Origin: CAWAWP01 sp963841205
Lineage (GTDB): Bacteria > Chloroflexota > Ktedonobacteria > Ktedonobacterales > JADMIN01
NCBI GenBank assembly: GCA_963841205.1
Contig: CAWJCH010000022.1
Location: 62,001-126,000 of the forward strand
Length of the DNA: 64,000 bases
Reading direction: 5' to 3'
Under the pieces are notes generated by a model. That model was not told the DNA's origin and searched no databases. It saw nothing but the letters and a program-made list of their open reading frames with translations. Shown here one piece after another: positions 37,749 to 45,714 of this stretch (positions are counted from its first letter, which is position 1; the number at the start of each line of letters is the position of its first letter). The position numbers were made by a program, and so were the translations under genes.

Positions 37749-38501
37749 CTATTGATACGCCAGCGCCACGGCAGGACCCGCGACGACGTTCGGGATTTCC
37801 TCCGCCGGCTGCGCAAACGGATACTCCGTCGGCCCCCACAACTCCAGCGCCAGCCCGATGCAGCGCATCCGATCCGCCTCGTCCACCATCTCCGCCTCCT
37901 CGTCACCCTCCGGCAGCGGCTCCTCCTCGACATCGGCGTCCTGCTGCTCCCACCAGCCGGGCCGCAGCACCACCGCGACGAAGTCTTCCGGCGACGTGCC
38001 CGCCGGCAGCAGATCGGCGAATCGCTCCGGATGCCCCCGGTACGCCTCGAAGTCGCTGACCTCCGCCGCCAGCGCGTCCTCCGGCACGTCGCCCGCCTCC
38101 AGCTCCTCCACGTCCGCGAAATACGACGGATCGCTGGCGTAGCGGTCGAGTTCTTGCCCGCCCCGTGCGCAGACGTAGCCGGAGAGGCCGTCATCGTAGA
38201 CGAAGAGCGTGAAGACGTCGCATCCGCCCAGCGCCTTGGAAAGCTCCACCTCCAAGCCCACCGTGCGATTGCCGAGCTCCAACACCGGTGTCCACCCCGA
38301 CGAAGGGTGCACCTGCAACGTCAGATAGCGATAGCTTGCCGTCACTGCGGGATCCATCAGGCGGTCGAGCACGAGGTTATACGTCCCTTCGAGGTGTAGC
38401 GCCTGTGGCCGTTCCTCCCCACCAAAGATCGCGTCCAGCGCCCGCTCGATCTCGTCCGGCCCCTGCCCGCGCACGTGCAGCACCGTTATCGCCACGCTCA
38501 T
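37749..38501 (-). CDS. Conserved hypothetical acidic protein
   Basis: 250 residues, strongly acidic (for example EEEPLPEGDEEAEMVDEAD). Start SVAITVLHVRGQGPDEIERA, then LVLDRLMDPAVTASYRYLTL, FTLFVYDDGLSGYVCARGG and LPAGTSPEDFVAVVLRPGWW. No signal or membrane segment. The pattern suggests a cytoplasmic globular protein; no known domain was recognised. ATG 38501 has AGGA nine bases upstream. Confidence 0.7.
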   Translation of the reverse strand: MSVAITVLHVRGQGPDEIERALDAIFGGEERPQALHLEGTYNLVLDRLMDPAVTASYRYLTLQVHPSSGWTPVLELGNRTVGLEVELSKALGGCDVFTLFVYDDGLSGYVCARGGQELDRYASDPSYFADVEELEAGDVPEDALAAEVSDFEAYRGHPERFADLLPAGTSPEDFVAVVLRPGWWEQQDADVEEEPLPEGDEEAEMVDEADRMRCIGLALELWGPTEYPFAQPAEEIPNVVAGPAVALAYQ

Positions 38502-38659
38502 GGTGAGTCATCCTACCTATCTAAAAGGCTGTGATACGCGTCGTCGCCGGTGACGCAGCATGGAGTCCGTGACGGGGGTGTCAGGCAGCCACCCGGCACG
38601 CGGTGTCGCTTCGAGGGTTCTGATTGGCATGCTTGTTCTCCTTGCACTCTTCAGAACAC

Positions 38660-39412
38660 TCAACTCCGCCCGATCAGCAGCCATGCCGCCAACGCCGCGC
38701 ACGGCATCCACGCGCCGAGCAGCACGCCGACCGCCACCGCGTAGGACGCTCGCCGCCGCTCGATATGGGACAGGATCAGCGGCAGCACCGCCGCGATCGC
38801 GCCCTCGAAGAGGACCACATAGAACGGCGTGTGACCGATGCCGGGCGCGGGCGCATACCGCCACCAGCCCGCGTGAAAGGCCATCTCCTCGTCGAACGGC
38901 ACCAGCAGTGCTCCGCTGAACGCCGCCAGCCCGACCGCCGCCGACAGCGAGAGTCGGACGCCGACCAGCCCGCGCAGGCGCCAGCCGAGATAGCCGAGTT
39001 GCATCAGCACCAGCGCCCACGCCAGCGGCATGTAGAACGGCGAGGCCCAGAGCATCGGCTCGCCCGTCGGATAGCTCAGCGAGTGCACCACGCTTTCGCC
39101 CGCCGCATCCGTGAACAACTCGACCACCCCCGCCGTCAGGCCCACCACGAAGAGCCGTCCGAGCAGCCCGCGCCACGCCGGGCGCAGCGCCAGCGCCGCG
39201 AAGTACAGCCCGACCAGCGCCGTCACCGCCACCGAGGTCGGCCAGCCCGCCGCGAGTCGCGCCGAGACGAGATCCCCCGTCACCGAGAGCGCCACCGAGC
39301 CGAGCACCGCCGCGTCCAGCGCGTTGAACCCGCCCGTCGCCTGCCGCTCGGTAGCAAGATCGATATCCTCGCCGGGCACGATCCGTCGCTCGCCCGCCGC
39401 CGTCATCGCCAT
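38660..39412 (-). CDS. Multi-pass membrane protein of unknown function
   Basis: About 250 residues with seven or so hydrophobic helices (ALDAAVLGSVALSVTGDLVS, SVAVTALVGLYFAALAL, LFVVGLTAGVVELFTDAAGE, PFYMPLAWALVLMQLGYLGW, SAAVGLAAFSGALLVPFDEE, FYVVLFEGAIAAVLPLILS, YAVAVGVLLGAWMPCAALAA). The acid/His-rich loop VPFDEEMAFHAGWWRY between helices 5 and 6 might be an active or metal site. ATG 39412 is used; GTG 39430 is an alternative. Some resemblance to carotenoid-biosynthesis-type integral proteins is only an impression. Confidence 0.7.
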   Translation of the reverse strand: MAMTAAGERRIVPGEDIDLATERQATGGFNALDAAVLGSVALSVTGDLVSARLAAGWPTSVAVTALVGLYFAALALRPAWRGLLGRLFVVGLTAGVVELFTDAAGESVVHSLSYPTGEPMLWASPFYMPLAWALVLMQLGYLGWRLRGLVGVRLSLSAAVGLAAFSGALLVPFDEEMAFHAGWWRYAPAPGIGHTPFYVVLFEGAIAAVLPLILSHIERRRASYAVAVGVLLGAWMPCAALAAWLLIGRS

Positions 39413-39505
39413 ACTGTGTCTCGCTTGCACTTGATGCGTACCCGCGCCGCATACATATTGTAGGGCAGGCGCCTCGCCATGCGTCAGAGCAGCGTGCCAC
39501 CCGAT

Positions 39506-39530
39506 ATACCATACCCCGGTATGGTATAAT
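39506..39530 (+). promoter_or_regulatory. trxB promoter overlapped by a perfect palindromic operator
   Basis: Ten-base arms ATACCATACC (39506-39515) and GGTATGGTAT (39518-39527) flank CC. The right arm runs into an extended -10 element, TGGTATAAT (39522-39530), so a bound regulator would block trxB transcription. No good -35 is seen, in line with an extended -10. The ATACC half-site also occurs near hxlR at 27757. Confidence 0.7.
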
Positions 39531-39582
39531 GTGAGCGCGATTCCGCGTGGTATTCCGAGAGAAGCGCGCGAGGGAGAAGAAC

Positions 39583-40611
39583 ATGACCAACGCGAACGGC
39601 GCCGAGGCGCCCACGATCTACGACGTCGCCATCATCGGCTCCGGTCCCGCGGGCTACACCGCCGCGATCTACGCTGCGCGCGCCAACCTGCGCACCGTCG
39701 TGCTGCAGGGCGAGGCGATGGGCGGCCAGTTGATGATCACCAGCGACGTCGAAAACTATCCCGGCTTCGAGGAGGGTATCCTCGGCCCGGAGATGATGGA
39801 CAAATTCGAGGCGCAGGCACGTCGCTTCGGCGCGGAGATGATCGCGCGCGATGTCTCGCGCGTCGACTTCACCCGCCAGCCCTTCCGCCTCTGGGCCGAC
39901 GAGACCCAGTTCGCCGCCCGCACGGTCATCGTCGCCACCGGCGCCAGCGCCAAATGGCTCGGCCTGCCCAACGAGCATCGCCTGCAAGGGCGCGGCGTCA
40001 GCGGCTGCGCCACCTGCGACGGACCCTTCTTCCGCAACAGAGAGGTCGCCGTCATCGGCGGCGGCGACACCGCCATGGAGGAGGCGCTCTACCTCACCAA
40101 GTACGCCAGTCGCGTCCACCTGCTGCATCGCCGCGACTCCTTCCGCGCCAGCAAGATCATGCAGGAGCGCGCACGAACGAACGAGAAGATCGAGATCCAT
40201 CCGAACGTCGCCGTGATGGATGTGCTGGGTGAGAACGCCGTCGAGGGCACCGTGCTGCGCGACGTGAACACCGGCGCGACGCAGACGCTGCCCGTGCAGG
40301 GCTTCTTTGTCGCCATCGGCCATCAGCCCAACACCGCCGTCTTCAAGGGCATCCTCGAGATGGACCAGGTCGGCTACCTCATCCCGCGCGAGCACACGAT
40401 GAGCAACGTGCCGGGCGTCTTCCTCGCCGGAGACGTGGCGGATCATCGCTATCGCCAGGCCGTCACCGCCGCCGGCGATGGCTGCCGCGCCGCCATCGAC
40501 GCCGAGCGCTGGCTCGAGTCGCAGGGCGAGGTGGACGAGACTCGCGTCTTCGATCCCGCCGAGTGGGGCGAGACGCGCGACCCCGGCGAGAGCACCGCTC
40601 CGACGGCATAA
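39583..40611 (+). CDS. trxB: Thioredoxin reductase
   Basis: NADPH-dependent reduction of thioredoxin, cytoplasmic FAD enzyme. The 342-residue protein has DVAIIGSGPAGYTAAIYAAR for FAD, the redox pair Cys142-Cys145 in SGCATCDGPFF, VAVIGGGDTAMEEALYLTKY for NADPH, and VPGVFLAGDVADHRYRQAVT at the C-terminal FAD site. A 30-residue extension follows the usual end. ATG 39583 has GAGGGA upstream; an earlier in-frame ATG at 39547 lacks support. The operator at 39506 suggests redox or quinone control. It would serve thioredoxin for MsrA. Confidence 0.96.
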   Translation: MTNANGAEAPTIYDVAIIGSGPAGYTAAIYAARANLRTVVLQGEAMGGQLMITSDVENYPGFEEGILGPEMMDKFEAQARRFGAEMIARDVSRVDFTRQPFRLWADETQFAARTVIVATGASAKWLGLPNEHRLQGRGVSGCATCDGPFFRNREVAVIGGGDTAMEEALYLTKYASRVHLLHRRDSFRASKIMQERARTNEKIEIHPNVAVMDVLGENAVEGTVLRDVNTGATQTLPVQGFFVAIGHQPNTAVFKGILEMDQVGYLIPREHTMSNVPGVFLAGDVADHRYRQAVTAAGDGCRAAIDAERWLESQGEVDETRVFDPAEWGETRDPGESTAPTA

Positions 40612-40631
40612 ATGCCTTGCCAGCATCCTGC

Positions 40632-40664
40632 GGGCGGAGGTTCAGGCCTCCGCCCTCACTTTTA
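40632..40664 (+). terminator. Terminator after trxB
   Basis: GGGCGGAGG at 40632-40640 pairs with CCTCCGCCC at 40647-40655 around TTCAGG, followed by TCACTTTTAA. Confidence 0.8.
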
Positions 40665-40829
40665 ACTTAACCCCGCGACACGCTGCCCACTGCCTCGGCC
40701 GGTCCGTTTAACGTATCGCAGACGCAATCGCCCGGGCAGTCGCCACCAGGCACAGATAGACGTCCCACGGCCTGCTCGTCGAGTGACAGCTTCGCCTCCC
40801 GCTTGCAACCACAAAACAGATGGGCCTTC

Positions 40830-41522
40830 TCAATTCGTCTCACTTGCGGCGCTCGCTCGCAAAGCGCCTTCATCCCGTTTCTTCGGATGCCCCCACATGC
40901 AGTCCGTCTCGGGCAGGAAGTAATCAGCGAGCGCAATCGCCTCGCGTGTGTCGAGGTCAACATCGACCGACTTGCCCGACGCCTCCCCGTTGAGTCTCCC
41001 GACGTTATCGCCGTGGCTGAACAGGCGGCGGACATCTGCCTCGTCGCGGATGTAGAGCTTCTCCCAGTCCATCAGGCGCGGTTTCTTCAACCCCGCATAG
41101 AGAGGCGTCGGCGCTTCGTTGCGGGCGAGCATCGCAAGCGCGATGGCGACGGCATCTGGGGCATTCCCGTTGAGTGTGCTCATGCGGCACACCTTTCGCG
41201 CCGCATGCTCCGCATGCTCCGCACGCTCCCTGCGCTCCCTGCGCGTCGCCCACTGGGCGCACACCTGCGCCTGGGCCTGGTGGGCATACGCCGTGATGAC
41301 CTTGCCCGTGTGGCGGTCTTCGCGCGTGCCCCGCGCGTTGAGGTTCGCGCGCACGCGTTCCGCAATCAGGTCGAGGACGTGGCACCACACCTCATTGCAC
41401 GTCTCGCAGAACAGCCCCTCCACATCGTCCGTGTGCCCGTGCGCGTGTTCGATGTCCGCGTAGGACGATAGACTGGCACTGGTTAACGTATTCGATTGTG
41501 TATGCGTATAATCAATACGCAC
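40830..41522 (-). pseudogene. Truncated prim-pol N-terminus with an upstream Cys-rich segment
   Basis: The last 118 codons (from an ATG at 41183 with AAAGGTG seven bases upstream) are a prim-pol start: LAMLARNEAPTPLYAGLKKP, VGRLNGEASGKSVDVDLD with the Asp pair, and TDCMWGHPKK, after which the homology stops and a short unrelated tail ends at 40830. The open frame continues upstream to GTG 41522 with ETCNEVWCHVLDLIAERV and a basic, Ala/His-rich linker, so one fused product or two coupled genes are possible. It is unlike the primase at 22904 in sequence but of the same superfamily. It is a relic of a replication module inside region B. Confidence 0.65.
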
Positions 41523-41565
41523 GGTTCACCTCGCGTTGTCTGGTGATGACTATGGGCATGGTCAT
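41512..41565 (-). CDS. Possible 17-residue leader peptide
   Basis: ATG 41565 with CAGGAG eight bases upstream opens a frame MTMPIVITRQREVNRAY that stops at 41512, overlapping GTG 41522 of the next frame by 11 bases. Either a leader peptide coupled to the prim-pol relic or a chance frame. Confidence 0.3.
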   Translation of the reverse strand: MTMPIVITRQREVNRAY

Positions 41566-41800
41566 CAAGTACTCCTGCGATTAGCGTCTAATCTAGGTTG
41601 GTCTCCAGGTTGGGCGCTTTTCGTTGGGTTCATACAAGGAAGCACTCCGTAAACAAAAGGGCGACCGGACAAACCACCGTGCAGCGTATTGCTGCGCCTG
41701 TGGTCCGTCCGGTCGCCCGGTGGCACTCTGCCTTCCCCTGACGCTACATGTCAGGAACCAACGTCATCGCTGGTGGCAGTCTCCGCGGATGTGCCTCGCG

Positions 41801-42007
41801 CTATTCGGTTGTCTTCACGCCTGCTGCTTGCTTCTGCTCCTCTTGCGTCAACCGCTCAAGCTGCACGGTCATCCACGAGGCGAGAGACCTGCGGTCTTTC
41901 TTTGCCTCTTCGCGCACCGCTCGCAGCAATTCAGGCGGGATGCGGACTTGTAGCATCTTTTGCTCTTCCGCCATATAGGCATACTTTTCACTGTGCGCCG
42001 CGTACAT
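41801..42007 (-). CDS. Ribbon-helix-helix (Arc-like) DNA-binding protein
   Basis: About 68 residues. The core QKMLQVRIPPELLRAVREEA followed by KKDRRSLASWMTVQLERL is a classic ribbon-helix-helix: one DNA-binding strand and two helices. Such proteins serve as antitoxins, partition or copy repressors. The start is uncertain (ATG 42007 or 41974; a TTG start at 42106 is possible). It is divergent from the gene at 42305, so it may control that promoter. Confidence 0.65.
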   Translation of the reverse strand: MYAAHSEKYAYMAEEQKMLQVRIPPELLRAVREEAKKDRRSLASWMTVQLERLTQEEQKQAAGVKTTE

Positions 42008-42134
42008 CGCGTTTACATATTGTATGGCACGCTCCCCCCTCACTGCAACCATCGCGCGCACATTCGCAGACGTCGCACGCGCTCCCACAATAGAATTTCT
42101 TGACAACTTACTCCCGATTTACCAACAGCGCCGG

Positions 42135-42164
42135 TTGATAAATCCAAGGGGCGGCGTGTAAAAT
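42135..42164 (+). promoter_or_regulatory. Promoter upstream of the recombinase B module
   Basis: TTGATA at 42135-42140, 18 bases, TAAAAT at 42159-42164. It lies between the ribbon-helix-helix gene and the gene at 42305. Confidence 0.55.
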
Positions 42165-42304
42165 ACGTGTGTAGATAGGACAAATGTTCTACTGATGATG
42201 GACGAACAGGAGCAGCACCGATGCAACCCATGCCCGGACGCGACAGCACACCAATCGCACGCTCGAACCGTGGCATCTCGATTTTCGCAGAGGAGAAACA
42301 GAAG

Positions 42305-42769
42305 ATGGCATCGCGCAAATCCGCCAAGACCCCGAAGACCGAGACGCCTGAAGTCGAGACGCCCGAAGTCGAAACGACGCCCGCAGCGGCAGCACCTGTG
42401 GTCACCGTGACCGCGACGCCCGCACAGAGCATCAAGCAGGAGCGCGAAGCGCTCAAGGCGGCAGGCCTCAAGCGGTGCCCGACGCACCTCCGGTTGCTCG
42501 ACCGCTTGCCGGAAGAGTCACGCTTCGCGGTCACCGGCTACGAGGATGTCTCGATCCGCAGGATGTCTGAGTACCAGAAGAACACTTCGACGTGTCGCGC
42601 GTGCGACCATCTCATCCGGAAGGACTGGAGAGCTTCACACAAACAGCCGAGCACCGGCACGCAGAATGCTGAGCAGAAGCTCGCCAAGCTCATCGCGCAA
42701 CGCGACGCGCTGACCCTTCGCATCGAGGCGTTGCAGGCCACGCTCGCGCTGCAGACCTCGGAGGCGTAG
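42305..42769 (+). CDS. Hypothetical protein with Glu/Thr repeats and a C-terminal coil
   Basis: 154 residues. The N-terminal part has a tandem TPEVETPEVE (15-base DNA repeat), the middle has KRCPTHLRLLDRLPEESRFA and CRACDHLIRK with four Cys in two pairs that could bind zinc, and the end EQKLAKLIAQRDALTLRIEA forms a coiled coil. ATG 42305 has GAGGAG ten bases upstream; ATG 42221 with AGGAG is equally possible and would add 28 residues. It precedes recombinase B by 83 bases; the gene at 34500 has the same position and coil/Cys make-up in region A. Confidence 0.6.
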   Translation: MASRKSAKTPKTETPEVETPEVETTPAAAAPVVTVTATPAQSIKQEREALKAAGLKRCPTHLRLLDRLPEESRFAVTGYEDVSIRRMSEYQKNTSTCRACDHLIRKDWRASHKQPSTGTQNAEQKLAKLIAQRDALTLRIEALQATLALQTSEA

Positions 42770-42852
42770 CCTCGTTCGATCCTCGCAGGGCAGGCGTCGC
42801 TGGGCGCTTGCCCTGCCTTCATGTCGTATCCAGGGAACACGGAGGAAGCGCT

Positions 42853-44932
42853 ATGCAGCCAAAGCGACATGCCAATCCGAATGCAGATGTGTGCGTGGTG
42901 TACTGCCGCGTGAGCAGCAAACAACAGGCGACGGACCAGAAAGTCAGCCTCGACGACCAGGAGCGCGCGGGCCTCAAGAAGGCGGAGGAACTCAATCTCC
43001 GGGTGCTGTACGTGGTCAAGGATGCCGAGAGCGCTCGGGTGCTCGACAAGCGGTCGAAGTTCCAGCAGGTGCTCGCCGACGCGAAGGGGGGCACGTTCGC
43101 GGTGCTCATCGTGGACCGCATGAACCGCCTGACGCGGGCAGAGAGCCTCAGCGATTACTACGCGGTCGTCCTCGACCTGAAAGAGGCGGGCGTCCGGGTG
43201 GAGTTCGTGCAGCAGCAGTATGCCAACACGCCGACGGGGGAACTCCATGCCGCATTCGACGCCTGGGCGAGCGGGCAGGACCAGAAATCCCGACGCGAGG
43301 CCATCAGCAACGGCAGGCGTGGCCGCGTCAACAAGCACAAGCGTCCGTTGCCCGGCAACAAGGCGCCCTACGGCTATCGCTGGGTCGCGGCGGCGGAGGA
43401 CCAGCCGCGTAAGACACAACTCGAATACGACCTCACCTCCTACGACGCCGTGAAAGACATCTGGCACTACTTCCTCACCGACGAGAAGCCGACGTTGCGT
43501 ACGTTCTACCGGACGCTGAACGACAAAGGCGTAGCGCCGCCGCAACTGCACAGCAGGATACTCGGCGCGTCGGACAAATGGAGCCTGGAGCCACTCGTCC
43601 CTGTCCGCCATCCTCCACAACGGCGTCTATTGGGGCGAGCCGATGGCGTTCACGCGGAGCAAGGAGGAGAAGCCGATCCGCCCGCCGGCCTACGGGCCGA
43701 CCTACGTGACGCCGGAAGAAGCGCATCGGGTCCACGCGCGCCTCGCGACGAACAAACAGTATTCCACGCGGAACACCAAGAGGAGTTGGCCCACGCTGTT
43801 GAACCGCGGACTCGTGCGCTGCGCGTACTGTGGCAACGCGATGGTCGTCCACGAGATCAAGTCGCACAAGAGGGACGGCCAGATCGTGGGCGTGCTCTAC
43901 TACTCATGCACCACGGCGGCGAAGTGGGGCAGGAAGGCGTGCCCCGGCCCGTCCATCCGAGCGGACGTGCTCGATTGGGGCGTCCTCGACTGCCTCAACG
44001 CCAACGTCTCACGAGGCGACCTGCTCACCAACATCTTCGATTCCTGGGACCGAGGTGAAGAGTCCGCGATGGGGGAGGTACGCAGGCTCGAACGGCGCTA
44101 CGAGGAGACGCATGCGATGGTGGAGAACCAGGCGGCGCGACTTGCCACGTATGCCGTTGGCGATCCGCTCGTCGCGCCCATCGAGCACAACATGCGGATG
44201 TATGCAGGGCAACTGCCCGATATCGCCGAGAAGGTCGCCAAGGCCAAGGCAGCAGTCGAAAAGGTGCGTCACAACACCGCATTGCGTGACGAACTCATCG
44301 AGTGGTTCCAGGCCTTTGTTGCAGGATGGCACGCGCTGGGCAGGGAGCGTCAGCGACAATTCCCGTTCGCGCTGAAAGCCACGGTGCTCGTGTGGCGCCC
44401 AGAGGACCACACGCCGCAAGCGCAGCTCGTGGTCAAGCTGCCGACGAACTCGGTCGAACTCCCCGAGATCCCAGGAGACGCCGATTCCCCAGGCACACGG
44501 TTCGACGAGAACGGCGACTGGAGAGCAGACATCGACATCGCGAGGGGCGCTGAGCTTGCCGACTACGAGCAACATCCGCTCGTCATCGAAGGTGCTCGTG
44601 CGGCGACGGGGAGTGACCCCGCGACGTTGGAAGAGGTGAAGGAAGCCATCGTAGACGAGCAGGGGTGGCAACACGGCAGCGCGAGGAAGCAGAGGATCTC
44701 ATCCGCGAGGAAGCCATGCGCTCTGAGTGGTATGATGATGGGGAGCGAGGCCAAACCCGTGGGCTGGACGGGGCGCGATTGCGTACAACACATTCATGAG
44801 TGGGCGCATCGCGCCCGGCGTGATCGGTCCGATCCACAGGAGGCAGTCGCGGCCGGAGAAAGCTTGAGGAGCGTACATGCCCGACCAATCGCCGTCCACG
44901 CGCCAGCGGCTCCGTGCCGTCGTGCGCGGTGA
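42853..44932 (+). pseudogene. Large serine recombinase B (frameshift near 43600)
   Basis: VVYCRVSSKQQ carries the nucleophile Ser21; TFAVLIVDRMNRLTRAES, TPTGELHAAFDAWASGQDQK and NGRRGRVNKHKRPLPGNKAP follow. Near 43600 the frame changes and SAILHNGVYWGEPMAFTRSK, CAYCGNAM and YYSCTTAA (zinc ribbon), and a coiled coil continue. ATG 42853 has GGAGGA six bases upstream. The second frame stays open to 44932 and overlaps acyP. Its own end is unclear: in another frame REEAMRSEWYDDGERG ends near 44810. The gene abuts the host acyP gene, as recombinase A abuts gtrA. Confidence 0.8.
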
Positions 44933-45173
44933 GGTGCAGGGTGTCGGCTACCGCTACTTTGCGCGCCGCGAGGCGCAGTCGCGCGGGCTCGACGGCTTCG
45001 TGCGCAACAACGCGGACGGGTCCGTCGAGGTGGTCGCCGAGGGACCTCGTGCGCAGCTCGATGCGCTCGTGCTCGCGCTCAACCGCGGCCCGACCGCCGC
45101 CCGCGTCGAGCGCGTGGATTGCGAGTGGAGTGCCGCCGAGGGAGCCGTCTCCGGTTTCGCCGTTCGCTATTGA
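44877..45173 (+). CDS. acyP: Acylphosphatase
   Basis: Hydrolyses carboxyl-phosphate bonds such as acetyl phosphate. The 98-residue protein has VRGEVQGVGYRYFARREAQS with the catalytic Arg26 and GLDGFVRNNADGSVEVVAEG with the catalytic Asn, both signature motifs. ATG 44877 has GAGGA six bases upstream. It is the first intact host gene after recombinase region B. Confidence 0.93.
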   Translation: MPDQSPSTRQRLRAVVRGEVQGVGYRYFARREAQSRGLDGFVRNNADGSVEVVAEGPRAQLDALVLALNRGPTAARVERVDCEWSAAEGAVSGFAVRY

Positions 45174-45282
45174 TGAGCCCGAGCCGCATCGCGGACGATA
45201 CACTCAGGTTTTCCGCACCAGAGTAGGGGCGAGGCGGGCCTCACCATCGTCCCCACCGCGCGTCAGGTGATGATCGATTGCC

Positions 45283-45300
45283 CGTGGCCTTCAGGCCACG
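45283..45300. repeat. Small dispersed palindrome (CTGAA-loop type), copy 1
   Basis: CGTGGCC and GGCCACG around TTCA, ending four bases before the gatC ribosome site. Related hairpins are at 45672, 49012 and 51587. Confidence 0.5.
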
Positions 45301-45319
45301 TTTCAAGGAGAACGCGACG

Positions 45320-45616
45320 ATGAGCGTTGATGATGCTACAGTCGATCACGTGGCCGCGCTGGCTCGCCTCGCGCTCTCCGACGACGAGCGCACCCAGCTG
45401 CGCAGCCAGCTCTCTGCAATCCTGGAATACGTCAACGTCATCGCCGAGGCCGATACCAGCGGAGTTTCCGCCACCGCCAGCGTCCTCCAGTTGGAGAACG
45501 TCACCCGCGCCGACGAGCCGCGCCCGTGGATCGAGACCGCCGCACTGGTCGAGCGCGCGCCCGCTCACGAAGAATCCTACATTCGCGTGCGCGCCGTACT
45601 CGAACACGACGAATGA
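45320..45616 (+). CDS. gatC: Aspartyl/glutamyl-tRNA amidotransferase subunit C
   Basis: Small subunit of GatCAB, which converts mischarged Glu-tRNA(Gln) or Asp-tRNA(Asn). The 98 residues show VDHVAALARLALSDDERTQL, LSAILEYVNVIAEADTSGV and ADEPRPWIETAALVERAPAH, the standard GatC pattern. ATG 45320 has AAGGAG nine bases upstream. gatA follows 98 bases later; gatB is not in the window. Confidence 0.92.
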   Translation: MSVDDATVDHVAALARLALSDDERTQLRSQLSAILEYVNVIAEADTSGVSATASVLQLENVTRADEPRPWIETAALVERAPAHEESYIRVRAVLEHDE

Positions 45617-45671
45617 CGCGCCCGTGGCATGATACCTTCGTTCGCTATCAATAGTCCCATGCGGGATTCGC

Positions 45672-45689
45672 CGCGGCCTGAAAGCCGCG
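45672..45689. repeat. Small dispersed palindrome, copy 2
   Basis: CGCGGC and GCCGCG around CTGAAA, between gatC and gatA, 11 bases before the gatA ribosome site. Confidence 0.45.
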
Positions 45690-45714
45690 AAGCGTCGATT
45701 GAGGAGTACCCGAC

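Noticed and set aside
42340..42375. Tandem 15-base repeat as a CRISPR-like or satellite array
   Set aside because: Only two units, in frame, coding for TPEVE repeats in a protein.
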